Shown here: in pieces, positions 12,991 to 26,160 of the stretch | Layout of the letters: each line of letters starts with the position of its first letter | Numbering within the stretch: position 1 is the stretch's first letter | Position numbers and translations under genes: made by a program | Assembly (NCBI RefSeq): GCF_023973825.1 | Contig: NC_090120.1 | Span: 1-64,000, forward strand | From: Plasmodium brasilianum | Lineage: Eukaryota > Apicomplexa > Aconoidasida > Haemosporida > Plasmodiidae | Length of the DNA: 64,000 nt | Reading direction: 5' to 3' | Notes under the pieces: model-generated | What the model was told of the DNA's origin: nothing | Seen by the model: only the letters and a program-made list of their open reading frames with translations | Databases searched by the model: none

Positions 12991-14307
12991 TATAAAACTA
13001 TATATAGGATTTTTTATTTTTCATGCTAAATACATATTTATTAATATTGTTAAAAAGTTATTATTTTTAGATAGTTATTAAATGTATAAAAAAGAAAACA
13101 AAAATATTTAACAACGTTTTGATCTATTTATCCTAATATATATACATATTATCAAAAAAAAAAATATAACTATGTGGCTTCAAAATAGTTTGTATTCTAT
13201 AATGTAATACATTATTCTATTTACATGGAATTATAATATTATTAATTTTTATTTCAAACTTATAATATATTTTATTAATTTTTAACCATACATTATAATT
13301 AATTTTACCATACGTGTATCCTAATAATTTTTCATATTTTGTATAAAAAGCCAAATTTATTTTAATTAATTAATATACCTAAATGTACATTTAATTAATT
13401 AAAACTTAGTACATATAAAATCATTCTTATCTATAAGTAATAATAGGATTATAACGAAGAATATATGTATACAATAAATTATACTATTTAAAAATTATTC
13501 AATGGTAAAATATACACCATAAATATTTAATATTTAGGAAATTGATATATATATATATATATATATTTATAATATTAAGAGTTATAAGTACATTTTTATC
13601 GTATTTACCTTTTACAAAAAATATAACATATATTTATAATTTACATATTATTAATTCTAATCTCTATAATATAGTAGTAAATGTAAATAATAATTCTAAA
13701 ACTATAAATGTTTCTATCAAAAGTGACAAACGTATAATAATATAAAGAAATAAATATTAGTACTTTTAATTATATGGTTTATAAATTATTTATTTTCAAA
13801 AAAAATGTGGATTAAAAAGATTTATTTGCAATAGTACTGATAATAATATTCATATTTATAAGTTTGTATTAAGAAAAAAAATAAATAATAAAAAAAGAAA
13901 TATTACTTATAATAATGCAAACTTTATACAATAACTTTTATATTACTTCTTAATGTTACTCATATAACTTTATATTATTATTTATTTGTCTTCTTTATAG
14001 GACCAATAAGAATTATATATAAAAATATGAATATAACTATGATTTAAAATAATATTACTATGAATATATTACCTGTGATATATTTATTAAAGGTTAAACA
14101 ATTTAATAAGCGTATAAAATAAATAATAATGTATTAAATTATTTTATAGATCTCATATATATTTTTACATATTTGAAATTTTATATTCTCTTTTAATTAA
14201 TATATATTAATTAAAAATAAACACGTTGATAAATAAAAAGATATTGGTTTGTATTTTTACTACAGAATGTTGTATACAAAATCCTAGCGTAATAATAGAG
14301 TGTCACT

Positions 14308-17104
14308 ATGGAAAAATGCTTTTCCTCGGTATTATTCGTTAATTTTTAATATGAATAAATTTGTACATATATTTTTATTAATGATAAAAAAAAAATGATA
14401 ATACAATAAACGTAAGAATTAATTCTTATATAATTCTTAATAATTTTCATCAATTTAGCACTTAAATATTGGAGGAACAGGTTTTTTCAGATTTGTTCGC
14501 GATCAAGATTTTAAAAATATTACTAAAAATATAATTGAGAAAACCAGTTCATTAAATAAAGAGAATAATAAAGAAGAATTCAGGAAAAAATGCCTAGATT
14601 TGGCTAATTATGTAATTCATAATAAGATAGCACCCTCATATCATAATCAAGTAATTTGGGAAAGAGCAATAAAGGGTTGGACACAATCTCACTATGAAAA
14701 GCTAAATAAATATGGAGAATGCCCTTTGATTTTAGAGGAAAAAGATAAAAAAAATTTAGAATTAAAATATGAAGAAGTTGATTTTTGTGATAAAAGAAAG
14801 AAATATTTGGATGAAATACAACGATTGAAAGAGAAACTACCAAGTAATTCTGATAAGTATTCATGTAGATGTAATGAATATAATGAGTGGATTGAGCAAA
14901 AGAAAAACTATTTTGAGGAAAAGAAAAGCCTTTTTGGAACATTCTACCAAAAAACAGACCAAAAAAAAAAAAAAAAAAAAGACGTTCAGAATATATATGC
15001 GACTTAATGAATGATCAAACGTTCAAAAAACTTACTGACTTCCCCCCAGTAAATAAATTACAACGTCGTGAAGGTGAATCTGAAAAGGAAGAAATAGGTT
15101 CACAAACAAAAGATAAAGAAAAAAAGGGGGAATCACCTGTATCATATGATTAACCCGAACAAGCTGCACCTACAGAGGGAGCTGCCACTAATCAAATGAA
15201 TCATGATACAAAGCATAATCAACATGAAGAAAAAAATAAAGAAGAACTGGAACCTCCATCTGCACCTGAAGTACAAACACTAGCTCATTTATCATCACTT
15301 GAATCTCCTTCTAATGAAGTTGAAGCTAATTCTGAAAATTCTTTACAGTCTCCGACACAAGCAGTTTTCTCAAATTCCCAACCATCCACAGAAGTATCAA
15401 GTGAATCTGTACCTCGTGCACCAGTTCTACTAGACATAAAACCAGAAAATGCTTCCGAAAGCACACTATCTTCTCCAATATCAAAATCCCTTCCAAGTTC
15501 TTTAACTTCAACTATACCCTCTGTAACTTCTGGTGACCGTAATGCATCTTATTTTTCTAATTATGAATTAGCAACAATATATGATATACATATTTAAAAT
15601 GATATTACAGATCCCATAGGAAATTCATCTAATAAATACATATCATCTATTTTAATAACCTTTCTAATTATTATCGTATTTTCTCTTTTTATTAAAGTAA
15701 AATAAAACTTAAGTATTAAAAACACTATAATCATTAGTTTTCAGTAATAATATATTTCATGAATATGTATTTTTTATATGAAAGTACACATTAATGGGAC
15801 AGTTAAAAAAAAAAAAAAAGATAAAAAGAAGACAAGAAAAATTTCTTAAAATACTAATACCTTCACATTCGAACAGAAAAAAAGAATTTTTAACTCATAA
15901 TCATTTGGAACACCCGTGTTATGATGATGAAGAAATTACTAAAAAAATAAAAATACTTGAAGATAACATGATAAAAAATTTACATGAGTCTAAGCAAAAA
16001 AGGAAAAGGTCCAAAACTATTATAGAAGTACATATGGAAGTGCTTCAAGAATGGAAAAATGAAGAATGGAATTACAAAAAAGGAGAATTTTTAGAAATAT
16101 GCTTAGAAGTGTTCACAAAAAAGTTATATGAGCTTTATCCTAATTTAACAAATGATGAACTAATAACGGAAAATATTAAAAGTAGCAGTGATATTGAAAA
16201 ACAAAAAAATTTATGGAATAAATGGATAGAAAGACATAGAAATATTTTTGAAAAATTGAATAAAGTGGACTGATATAATAATTTAAAAAATGAATGGAAA
16301 AAGGAACTAGCTTCTATACATGAAATTAAAGATTTAAAAAAGAAATCTTCTTATGAAAATCGCAAAATTTTATTTTTAGAAATAGAAAAAGATCTATGGA
16401 AACAATATTTATCAGAAAACCGTAATATTATAGAACAATATATGGAACAAGAATGACTTAAGGTATTAACAGAGAAGTTGCCGAGTACATCAGAAGAATG
16501 TGTAAGTGAAGAAACCATAAATTATATATCATTAATAAATGTAGAAGAATTGCAGCAAAAAGAAAATTATAAAGAATTATATAAATATATAAAAAAAAAA
16601 AATTATTGACAAAGATGTGTATTCTTGTTCTTATGTCAATATTAGAAGAATATACAAAAGAGGTGAATTTTGATAATAGGGAAACATACTTGGATAGTTC
16701 AATAAATTAATAGAGGGCAGAAGTATATTCAGGTAACAAACAAGAAATTACAGAAAATACAATTGAATATATCAACAGTGATATAGAAAATAAAAGAAAT
16801 AAGGAATTCCATACTCATATAGGAAGGACAGTTTCGAAAATGAGATAAAAGATTGGATAGTAGAAGATGACTTATATGCAAGTTCTATAGTTAATAATGG
16901 GACAGTCGAAAAATTTATTGATATAGCAGAAAAACACATTTCATAAATTGATAGTAATACAACCAAAATATAGTTTGATTATATTTAAGATGAGGTGCTG
17001 CTAAAAAAAAAGGTTATTTGAATTTTTTAATGCATGTAAGAAATAAAGAAGAGGAATGTAAAGTAACAAGTAATAAAAAAGAAAAAGACAAGAATGAATT
17101 ATGA
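14308..17104 (+). pseudogene. STP1 pseudogene
   Basis: Subtelomeric transmembrane protein of the STP1/SURFIN-like group, aligned exon by exon with the better copy at 53646. Exons: 14308-14328 (MEKCFSS), 14459-15532, 15611-15696 (transmembrane) and 15785-17104. The ectodomain has an STP1-type cysteine and Trp pattern, then a Ser/Pro/Glu-rich stalk. The cytoplasmic part is Trp-rich and charged (EVHMEVLQEWKNEEW). It is disrupted many times: a frame change at the A20 run 14961-14980, TAA at 15151, Trp-to-TGA at 16271 and 16454, a frame change at the A run near 16591, and further stops after 16700. The reading frame between breaks remains recognisable to 17104, so inactivation looks fairly recent. 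All splice signals survive, although the exon 4 acceptor (ATGAAAG) is weak. No full-length product is expected. Confidence 0.85.
15533..15610 (+). other. 78 bp in-frame intron before STP1 transmembrane exon (pseudogene copy)
   Basis: Donor GTGACC after TCT-G, acceptor ATATTACAG. The length is a multiple of three and it contains an in-frame TAA at 15595-15597. Removing it joins the stalk to the membrane segment without changing frame. Same position, phase and length as the intron at 54797-54874. Confidence 0.75.
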
Positions 17105-20100
17105 AGTTTGAAACTCCGATACTTAAAATATATTATTATTACATATGCAATTTTTTCTTTCTAAAAAAATATCCATTAGAATATTATATTAATACTCTAT
17201 TCAATAAAATTCGTAAGATGATATTATATACATCAAAAAAAAAATATATATATTAATATTGACATTTTCCAAAATATTAAACATAGAAAAAATTAACATT
17301 TTTAATAATAAAAAAGAGCAAAATAAATAAATTTTAACACTATTTTTGAATTAATATAATATTATTACATAAATTTATATAATTATATTTTATTCCATTA
17401 AAAATAACTGTACAATATTTTTTACTTTTTAAAAGATAATTATTATGTAATCTACAAGTATTCGCATTATTTGGAAATTAATGCTTTAACTGATATAGTA
17501 AATTTGTTCATTAAAAAAAAAAAGATGTTAAAATATATGAAAAGGTAATTATATTCCACATATAATTTATCTTATACAAAAGTAAACTATATATTCTATA
17601 AAAAACTGTTAATCTCTATGCCCTAATAAATGTTCACATATAAATAGTTCTTATTTATTATAAATTTATAATACTTTAACTGTTATATATATAATAATTT
17701 TTTCTTAAGTTATTTATATATACGCAAAATGAAAAAATCATATATAAAAATTCATTCTCTTAATAAAGAATTTAATTTTTTTTCTCAACAATATTGTGAC
17801 TTTAATAAAAAATGTTCATACATATTTATGTACCTTAATATTATTAAAGTATTTATTTTTTTGTTTATATAAGTGTTATTATAATAAATTTTAAATATCA
17901 ATGAAATTGTTAAAATGACAAAAATGTGATAGTAATGAAATTATTCAGGATACATAATTTTTTATATTAACCTTATTATTCACTTTTAAAAAAAGATATA
18001 AACCAATAATTAAAAATGATTCTTATGGTTTTATTGTTCTTTTTTTTTACACATTATAATTTATAAACATTTTTATAATATCAAAGATATAAAATATAAT
18101 TATATAAAAGTATATAATTTAAACAGTACTAAATTGATAAGTTTCAACACTTTTTTAAAATGAAGTACAAATGAAACAGAATAAAATTATTTCATAGGAA
18201 TTTCAAAAAATATCATATATTTTTATTTTTTCCCTTTCAATTAGATATCTATTTTTATTATATTAATAAAAAAATTTAGACACTACCTTTTTGAGTTTTG
18301 AAGTGTGTTTATAAATTTTGACTTTCAATAATTCTTCTTTTTCTCTTTTTTGTAATTACAGAATAATACTTTTCTTTAATATATAGTTAATAATATTTTT
18401 TCTTCTTATATTTTTTATTATTATTGTATAAATTATATATATATTTATTTATTTATAACATAAACCAATAGTAGATCTATTTGTTAAAATATTTAATCCA
18501 TTTTGATACATAATAATTTTTTATTTTTATCATATTCCATAAAAAATTAGTAAATTATAAATTTTTATTTACTAGTTTGTATTGAGTAAAAGCTATAATA
18601 ACAGAATTCTGCTTATTTTTTAAACATTATAATTAATGCAGTAATAATATTAATATAAAAAATATAAAAAATATGTTTCTGAATGAATTATAAGCATGAC
18701 GATCAAATAACACAATCCTAACTGAAATATAAATACTTATTTGTAATATAATATCCTCATATTACATAAAACATATATATTATAGTATATCAATAATATT
18801 TTGTTAAGAAAACAATTGTTTTTACTTATTAATAATATTAACTTTATCCATATTTCAAAAAATATTTAATAAATTTAAATGAACTTAAATATTCTTATTT
18901 TATATTACAAATAATGAATATATAGTTCTTTTAAAGTATATTATTTTAATATATATGTCTCCTTTCAAAAAATACTTTTATGTTTTATAATGTAATATTT
19001 ATATCACTTATATATTTCATTAATATTGTGTATAAATTACAGAGATATTAATACGTATGTTTTCTTATATTTCTTATATTTGATATGTAAACTTAATAAA
19101 TTATTTAATTTAACTATAATATAAACATATTGCAAGTACATTAAAAATATATTAAATATTTTAAAAAAATATTTACATACATGGACTTACGAACATAGTT
19201 ATGATTTAATATTAAAGTCGAATTACAAAACCGTAATGTTTTGAAATATATAACGAGCCTTGATATATATTATACTTTATTAAGTTAAACGATGATGTAA
19301 AAATTAAAAAAGCAAATTTTAATATTATAAATAAAAAAATGATATAAGAGCAAAAGAATATCCACTACAAAATAACGTTAACTAATATTTATTTTAGCAA
19401 TTATAAAGCTTATTGTACTATTTAAAATTCTACATAGCTTATGAAGAAAATGACAAATCATTACATATATGAAATAATAACAAAAACATATTTTCTTTTA
19501 TTTCATTTTTTAGTTTTTTTTTAAATATATTTGATTATATGTTAAATATATTGATTCAATTAAGACATATCTTATAATTTATATATTATACTAAACGTAT
19601 ATAATCGTAAGATAATTTAGAACAATAAAATATATATAAAAAAAAAAAAAATAATAATAATTTAATATTATTTTCTAAATACATTGAATTAAATGTTATA
19701 ATATGTTAGAACTCATATGAAATATAATATCATAAATAAAGTAGAAGTAACATATACATAATTGAAAAATATTATGATATTAACCTTCGCAACTGTTTTA
19801 TTATATATTGAAATATAAACACATACCATAAACAACATTGCTAATAAGTTGTATGCTCTATAGATTATTACGATAAATATTGATTGACATATTAATCTAT
19901 ATTTTTGTTATGCTACATGTACAAATGATTTCAATAATAAATTTTACTACAGCAATTAAGATAAATATTATATTATTTTGCTTTTTATTTTTAATATATA
20001 ATAATAATTATTCTATAATATAAACATATTTACTACTTCTGCATACATTTATATATCGAATATAAATATATATATTATCCCATTATGATGGTTCTAAAGA

Positions 20101-20925
20101 AGAAAGTAAAACTTTAACTTCTGTATATAATACAATGAAGAGAATTAGCAGATTATTTTAAAATTATACGATATATTACATTCATAGAATATTATATTTA
20201 TAATTAAAATAAATTTTTTGAGGATGTATATTTTTCATTTAACAATTAAATGCCTATTTTCATATACTATACTTCTTTTTAGCTAAATATCTTTTTTTAT
20301 TTAGTTAAAATTAAATTTTAGTAATATTCGTGAAGTTCAGTTTATTGACTAATATATATGTTATTGATACTTATAATAAATATTAAATTAAATAATATGA
20401 ATGGTATTATTTTAATAATTAAAAAAGTCGTAATAAAATAAAAGAGAAAATTATATATCTTATAAATAGTTAATATTTAATTATTTATAATATTTTTAAA
20501 GACCCAAATAGATTCCTAAACATATATTACAGTATAATGAGAAATTCATATTAGTATGTACTAAAATTAATTTATTTTTTTGTATAAAATATCAGTAGAA
20601 TTACATAAGCTTCATATTAATAAAAATATAGAAAAGAATATTTTTCTCTATAATTATTTTTTAGTTACAATAAAGTGATACTGTTTTTCAAATTATTATA
20701 TTTTCAATTAAAGGATTTAATTTATAGTGTACTAAGCATATGAAGTTATTTTAATATTATCAAAATATAAGGAGAAACTTTTACTTAGTTATGTTTTAAA
20801 ATTCTATGTATGAAAAAAAAAAATACGTCACATATAAACATATTATATATTTATTTTTACTTATACTAAAATTAACATGATACCAATTTAATTATTTCCA
20901 ATTTTGACACATATACTTATATATA
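17105..20925. other. Intergenic region between STP1 pseudogene and PIR
   Basis: About 3.8 kb of AT-rich DNA. The first 1.4 kb is 3' flank shared with the second STP1 locus. A short coding-like piece near 20085-20160 (HYDGSKEESKTLTSVYNTMK) is followed by a stop and could not be assigned. The last few hundred bases before 20926 should hold the PIR promoter, but no element could be recognised. Confidence 0.5.
18130..18400 (+). repeat. STP1 3'-flank repeat, copy A
   Basis: Similar to 56650-56930. Shared words in the same order include TTCAAC, TTTTTCCCTTT, TTTTGACTTTCAA and TTTTTGTAATTACAGAATAA. Evidence that the STP1 duplication extended more than 1 kb past the gene. Confidence 0.65.
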
Positions 20926-22118
20926 ATGGCATCCGGAGATCCAGCAGAAAATGTAATAAGCATTTTTATGTTATAATAATTATATGTATTATTATATTAA
21001 GGAATCCTCCATTCTAGTAATGATATAGAAATATATTGCAACAAATTATGTTTTTGCACACTTACATATTAAAATCGTACTTTTTTTCTTTTCAGGAAAA
21101 TTCCGTGACATTATTTCTTAAATATAAACAGGAATTTGAAGATGTTATCTTAGATATTTATAATAACAAGTCGGGGGTAAAAGGTGAAAATCCTGGAAAG
21201 AAATGTGCTGCACAGTTGAATCATTACCCTAATTTTACTAATCCATGCCAAGATGTTGGTAGATATTTAATTGAAATAAAGGAGCACTATAAAGATGATA
21301 GCCTCAAACGTTGTAAATACTTAAATTATAAGATAAATTCAGATAATAATTATAATGAGAAACCTGAATGGTTTCAGGGATATAATGAATTTTCATCCCT
21401 GTTAGGTAATATATGTGTCCAAAAATTCACAGTAATTCAACCTGATATTTTAAAAAAACTTAAAGATTTATACATTAATTATGATGACTTTGAAAAATTT
21501 AATGGTCAAGACAAGGATACTAGTGGCAATATTTGTAATAATATTAGAAATCTTTATAGCTTTTATATGAATAATTACGAAGAATGTCAAAGAAATAATG
21601 AAGGTCTATTTTGTGAGGAGCTAAACAATTTTAAGAAAGCATATGATTATAAAATGAATAATTTCACTCCATGCAATGGTTTACCACAAACGTTACCACA
21701 AATAGAAAAAACTTCAACACAAATATTATCACCTAAAGAAGAAGTAGATTACATATTTGTTCCCATTATAACAACAGCTATCGTATTACTAATGTCTTTC
21801 ACTATATTATTTTTATATAAGGTTAATAAGAATTATACTTAAAATTAATAATAATTTATCACATATAGAATAATTTATTTTCACAAAAATTATAAACATA
21901 TAAAAATTATATTTTTAAATAAATATATATATATTTTGATGTAGTTTACTCCACTGAAATTTTGGACATATAATCGTTTACGAAAAAAAAAAATTATTGA
22001 ACTTAACAAATTTCAAGAAGAATCGAGTGAATCCTTACAAAACCTTCATGAAGAAGTGAATAGAAATTATGAAGGAAGTTCTCATAACATATCCTATCAA
22101 CCTCAAGGACACACTTGA
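20926..22118 (+). CDS. PIR protein (three exons, intact)
   Basis: Plasmodium interspersed repeat family, the largest variant surface-antigen family of malaria parasites. Exon 1 is 20926-20952 (MASGDPAEN), exon 2 is 21096-21821 and exon 3 is 21945-22118. All introns are phase 0 with GT/AG ends (GTAATA..TTTTCAG; GTTAAT..GATGTAG). About 308 residues. There is no signal peptide or PEXEL, as usual for PIR. The extracellular part has spaced cysteines (KKCAAQ, NPCQD, KRCKYLN, NICVQ, NICNN, EECQ, LFCEEL, TPCNG). A membrane helix follows at about 228-250 (YIFVPIITTAIVLLMSF). The tail exon starts FTPLKFW, has a basic RLRKKK stretch, then is acidic and Ser-rich. No disruption was found, including at the A11 run in exon 3. 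Transcribed away from the telomere. Likely exported to the infected-cell or parasite surface; the role is not known in detail. Confidence 0.9.
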
Positions 22119-24617
22119 TGTAATATTAATTGTTTATATTATTTTCAATAGAAAATAAAATACATAGTGATATATATGTTACACTTATGTACAAATTCAT
22201 TAAAAAGCAATGTAAACGATAAATAAAGAAATGAATATATGACTATAAAAATTATTCAAAAAAAAATATAAAATAAATACGATGCTATTTTTAAAATTAG
22301 TAGTAGAAAATTCCCTTTAAACGAGATTCCCCTTAGAATGAAATATAAATAATTTTAAAACATAAGCATATAACACAAGATGATAAAGCAAAAGTGGATA
22401 TCCTTATATAACAATATAAGGTAGCGTTTATTTTATTAGTATTACAGAAGAAAAAACGACATTAGAAACAACACCAATAATAATATTATATAAATAAAAA
22501 ATGTAAAATCTTGGAACAAAAACATTAATCAAAAGATAAAGTATATATTTACTTTTTCTTTATAACTTTATTCAAAATTTTTATTATTTGTCCACATTCA
22601 ATTTAATATTTCTAAAAATGTTACACATTATGTAACAGTTTTAACGTTTTTTTTCTTCTATTGATATATATTATATGTGATATTGTTGACAGGGTATTTA
22701 TTATTGGCGCTAAGGTAGATTAATTCTAATTTTAATTGAATTGAAATGGGAAAAATCCTAACCATTATTTTATAATTCATAAATATGTTCTGCTCTAGCA
22801 TTATTCTTATTGTTTTTTTACTGCATTAATACCTTATTTTATACATAAGATACATATGATTAAAAAAATTGATATATGATAAATAATAAAAATAGTGTAA
22901 CCACATTATAAATTTTTTGATAAAGTAAATTTTAATAATAACAAATATTATTTAAATGTCTATGATTCGCTTTTATTTTCTCCATATAAAAAGAAAAATA
23001 CAACAAATATTCCCATAAATATAATAGCAAGTAACATGTTTATGTTTATAGAATCTGAGAAATAGAAATGTAATACTTATTTTATTGAGTTTCCAGATAG
23101 AATCCATTTCCATATTTTCTACACAATTTATTATCTATACATTCAAATAAAAATAACAATTTATAAAAGGAGGATTTCATTTCTCATCATATGAAATTTT
23201 TAGGCACCATGGTAATTTGTTAATTGTAAACTTCATGTACGCACTCATTTTTTTTATTGTACATAGTTACATATGTCTTTAAATTTTACTGTAAATACGA
23301 ATTTTATTTATTAAAAATATATAATATATTTTGCACTATACTTAATATTGCGTTCAAAATAATAAAAAAAAATACATGTAATATTGAAATTATAGAAAAT
23401 TATTCAAACACTGAAATATTCATTTAAAAAGGATAAATGAAATAATTTTAATGATAATGAGGTTCCAAATTTTATTTTTAATTATCATTTCTTTACAGTA
23501 AGCATAGATTTAGTAAAAACAAAGTTCGGAGAACATGATGCACAAATATAATTAAAATAAAATCAAAATTTATTCTGTTATAATGGTTAATTATTGTTTT
23601 TATATAAACAGTAATTATTTATTAAAATATATATTTACATACATTGTCAACCACATACTGTGACACATAACAAAAATAAAATATAAAATTAATAAAGTAA
23701 TATTATCTTACAACTTCATTTATTTACTATCGACTTAATATATTTTAACTAGAATTAATCTATAAAAATTATTTTCTTAGTTCTAAAAATTCGATATATA
23801 CTTAATTTTTATAAAGAAATAATTTTAGTACTTCAAAGATCGCTTTCATTTATATATTAAAGATATAAGATTTAAACAAGAAAACATTAACAATTAGAAA
23901 AATATTTTTAAAATTCGAAATGTATTTCTTTTAACTTTTTTTTAAGTTTATATGTAAAAAAATATCTCATTTTCTTAATTCTGTGAAGGGCATTTTTTTG
24001 TTTTTAAAAAATAATTGATTGTATATTTCATAATAATTATAAAATAATAAAATAAATTAATAATAAGAGTAAAATTAAAATATTATCCATAAGTTCTAAA
24101 CTATTAATCCTATTAAAATGGATATTAATTCGTTATATAACTTTCCTTTTATAAGATTGAAGCACAACTAAAATTCTATTAAAAATATTTTTACAATTCG
24201 TATATTTTAGAGTATACTTCACTTAAAATATATCACGTATAATAAATATTATGTTCTTTCCTATGTAAATATATGTATATATATATACATATTAGTATAA
24301 CGCAATATATTAACCATCTTTTATTTAATACTACGAAAAAGATATTTATAGTTAATTTAATAATAATACATTTTCCTAATAACCTTAACCAATAATAATT
24401 TTAGATTACACCAAAATATAATATAGAAAGAAGAAGTGTTAATTAAATATATAAATTATCATAGCTCTCCATAATTGTGTGAATAGTACTATTATACAAC
24501 AACTTTTCAGCAAAACTACATATTTTTTATACAAAAATATTTAAATATTCAAATAAATGCATTATCCCATAATAATTATTAAGATACAGTAATAATTTGC
24601 ATACGAATTATAAAACA
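22119..24617. other. Intergenic with scattered relics
   Basis: AT-rich. It contains the minus-strand relic at 22960-23180. Near 23460-23570 a plus-strand signal-like MRFQILFLIIISLQ is followed by stops and then IDLVKTKFGEHDAQI. These look like worn-down coding pieces, but no family could be named. Confidence 0.45.
22960..23180 (-). pseudogene. Unidentified membrane-protein relic
   Basis: Two adjacent minus-strand pieces. The first is a 32-codon frame from 23180 (MKSSFYKLLFLFECIDNKL then CRKYGNGFYLETQ, stop). The second is in another frame: HFYFSDSININ, then a strongly hydrophobic helix MLLAIIFMGIFVVFFFLY, then ENKSES and a stop at 22960. The composition is protein-like rather than random. 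A PIR or other surface-antigen 3' end is possible but unproven. A spliced reading was considered, but no intron of acceptable length joins the pieces. Confidence 0.3.
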
Positions 24618-24642
24618 CTAAAACATTCAAATTCCAAAAAAA
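24618..24642 (-). promoter_or_regulatory. Conserved 3'-flank motif, copy 2
   Basis: CTAAAACATTCAAATTCC followed by A-rich DNA, about 175 bp past the stop codon of the fam-m copy at 24817. Confidence 0.45.
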
Positions 24643-24816
24643 GAAGAAAATACATTTCTAATGTTGTATATTAAAAAGACTAGTAATGTACATGTGCATC
24701 TATAATATTTTACAAATTATATATATTCTTATTAAGAACATTAAAAAAATTATTACACTTATTGCTATATGTTAAAAATTTCATTAAAGAAACATGCATA
24801 TTCCTTATTATTAATT

Positions 24817-25706
24817 TTACTCTGTTATTAACTTAATTTTGTTATATTTTTCATTATTCCTTAACATCTTATAGATCTCTATTATAAGAATAATAGATAA
24901 TATAACAAAAAGTGCAGTATATAATATTAAATAGAGATAGTTGTTTACATATTTTTGCGCAGTTTCTATAGCTTCTTTCAGAGCGTTTGGTAATAAATTA
25001 TCCATTGATGTCCACACACTCTCCATAAAAGGTAATTTTGGTAATACTGCTAATCCTATTCCCAAAAATAAAAAAATAATAAATATAGCAACTCCAAATC
25101 TGTATTTTCTAAATTTTATTTTTTTCAAAGCTATATCACAAATTCTTCTATTTTTTTCGAGAAAATCATCATGATCTTTTTTTTTAATTCATTTTTTTTG
25201 AAAATGGAAATGTTTTCCATCAAACATCCCATTATTATAATCTATAACTTCAGTATAGTATTGTGCTTTATTTAATAAACATCTGTTTGATTGTTTGTTT
25301 TTTCCTTTTCTGCACTTTTCATTATTAGATATATCTCCTTCATTATTTCCCCCATTATTTACAAACATTTTTTTTAAAAATACATTATTTGAATTGTTAT
25401 CTTTTTTATATTTTGTCAATATTCGAAAACTTCTTGTATCTAATTTTTTACTAAGTTTATAGTTTTTATTGATAGATTTGTTAAATGTACTCTAAAATAA
25501 AAAATATATAGATATTTATTGTTTAAAAGATAAATAATTCACTCTAAAAAAAATTATTAATAATAATAAAACACTAATAATGTAAATAAGGAAAACATAT
25601 TCAAGTTATGTAATCGTACCAATTCACTGTTAAAATGGAATATCCAAGTTAAAAGTATAAATGTAGAAATTTTTATAAAAAAAAGCATCTTAATTTTTTG
25701 ATCCAT
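24817..25706 (-). pseudogene. fam-m gene with a single nonsense codon
   Basis: Exon 1 is 25706-25620 (29 codons, MDQKIKMLFFIKISTFILLTW) and exon 2 is 25491-24817; intron donor GTACGA, acceptor TTTTAG. PEXEL-like RILT at residues 52-55, then a Lys/Asn-rich spacer and the fam-m block CLLNKAQYYTEVIDYNN leading to HFHFQKK. At residue 130 (25191-25189) TGA replaces the Trp seen in the copy at 59614. The frame then continues unbroken for about 120 residues: a basic IKKKDHDDFL stretch, two membrane helices and the tail LRNNEKYNKIKL. Everything else, including start and splice sites, is sound, so this is a very young pseudogene, a read-through candidate or a sequence error. If stopped, the product would be a secreted fragment of 129 residues. 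Confidence 0.85.
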
Positions 25707-26100
25707 TATATAGGTATTGAATATCTTAAATTTTTCAAAAAGATAAAAATTAATAATAATATAATATATATCTAATGACAAAAGATGCTATATTTATTTA
25801 AAAAACTATATTTATTATTTCTTCATAAACTCCTAATATACTGTATATAGCTATAATAGATTTTATTACATATACAAAGTAAAATAATTTTTAAAACATA
25901 GCGCATAATTATTGTCATAATGCTATTTAAAAATAACAACTTTTATGAACATAAAGTAATTTGAATTGATTCATAAATATTTAAAATATATAATTTATTT
26001 AAAGTAGTACACTACTTAAATAATACTTTTGTTATTCATGTTAAGAATTAATTAATAAATAAATATATAATTTCTTATTATACGTAACATTTAAATATAT

Positions 26101-26160
26101 CTACTATATGGAATGTAGAGAATATGTATATAATAGATCTCTCTATATATAAATATAATA
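26101..26160 (-). promoter_or_regulatory. Conserved upstream block, copy 2
   Basis: TCTACTATATGGAATGTAGA then GAATATGTATATAATAGATC, starting about 395 bp before the fam-m start at 25706. Close to the copies at 40461 and 60874. A second shared word, TTTAGAGGAACTAGTAAT, lies further out near 26560. Candidate promoter or nucleosome-free element, by position only. Confidence 0.4.

Larger units (their letters stand above)
7994..14307. other. Long intergenic region
   Basis: 6.3 kb of AT-rich DNA without a convincing gene. A short coding-like piece follows a TTTTATAG acceptor at 10653-10733; it reads KREYHSTTPVIYEDRKFLE before a stop, after one earlier in-frame stop. It may be the tail of a lost gene, family unknown. 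The stretch from about 12720 to 14300 is the 5' flank of the STP1 pseudogene. Confidence 0.5.

Noticed and set aside
12783..12995. Plus-strand 70-codon open frame upstream of STP1
   Set aside because: Not preserved in the homologous flank at 52150-52400; low-complexity composition.
13542..13745. Plus-strand 67-codon open frame starting in an AT repeat
   Set aside because: Composed of Ile/Tyr/Asn runs typical of random AT-rich translation.
14604..14942. Minus-strand 112-codon open frame
   Set aside because: Antisense shadow of STP1 exon 2.
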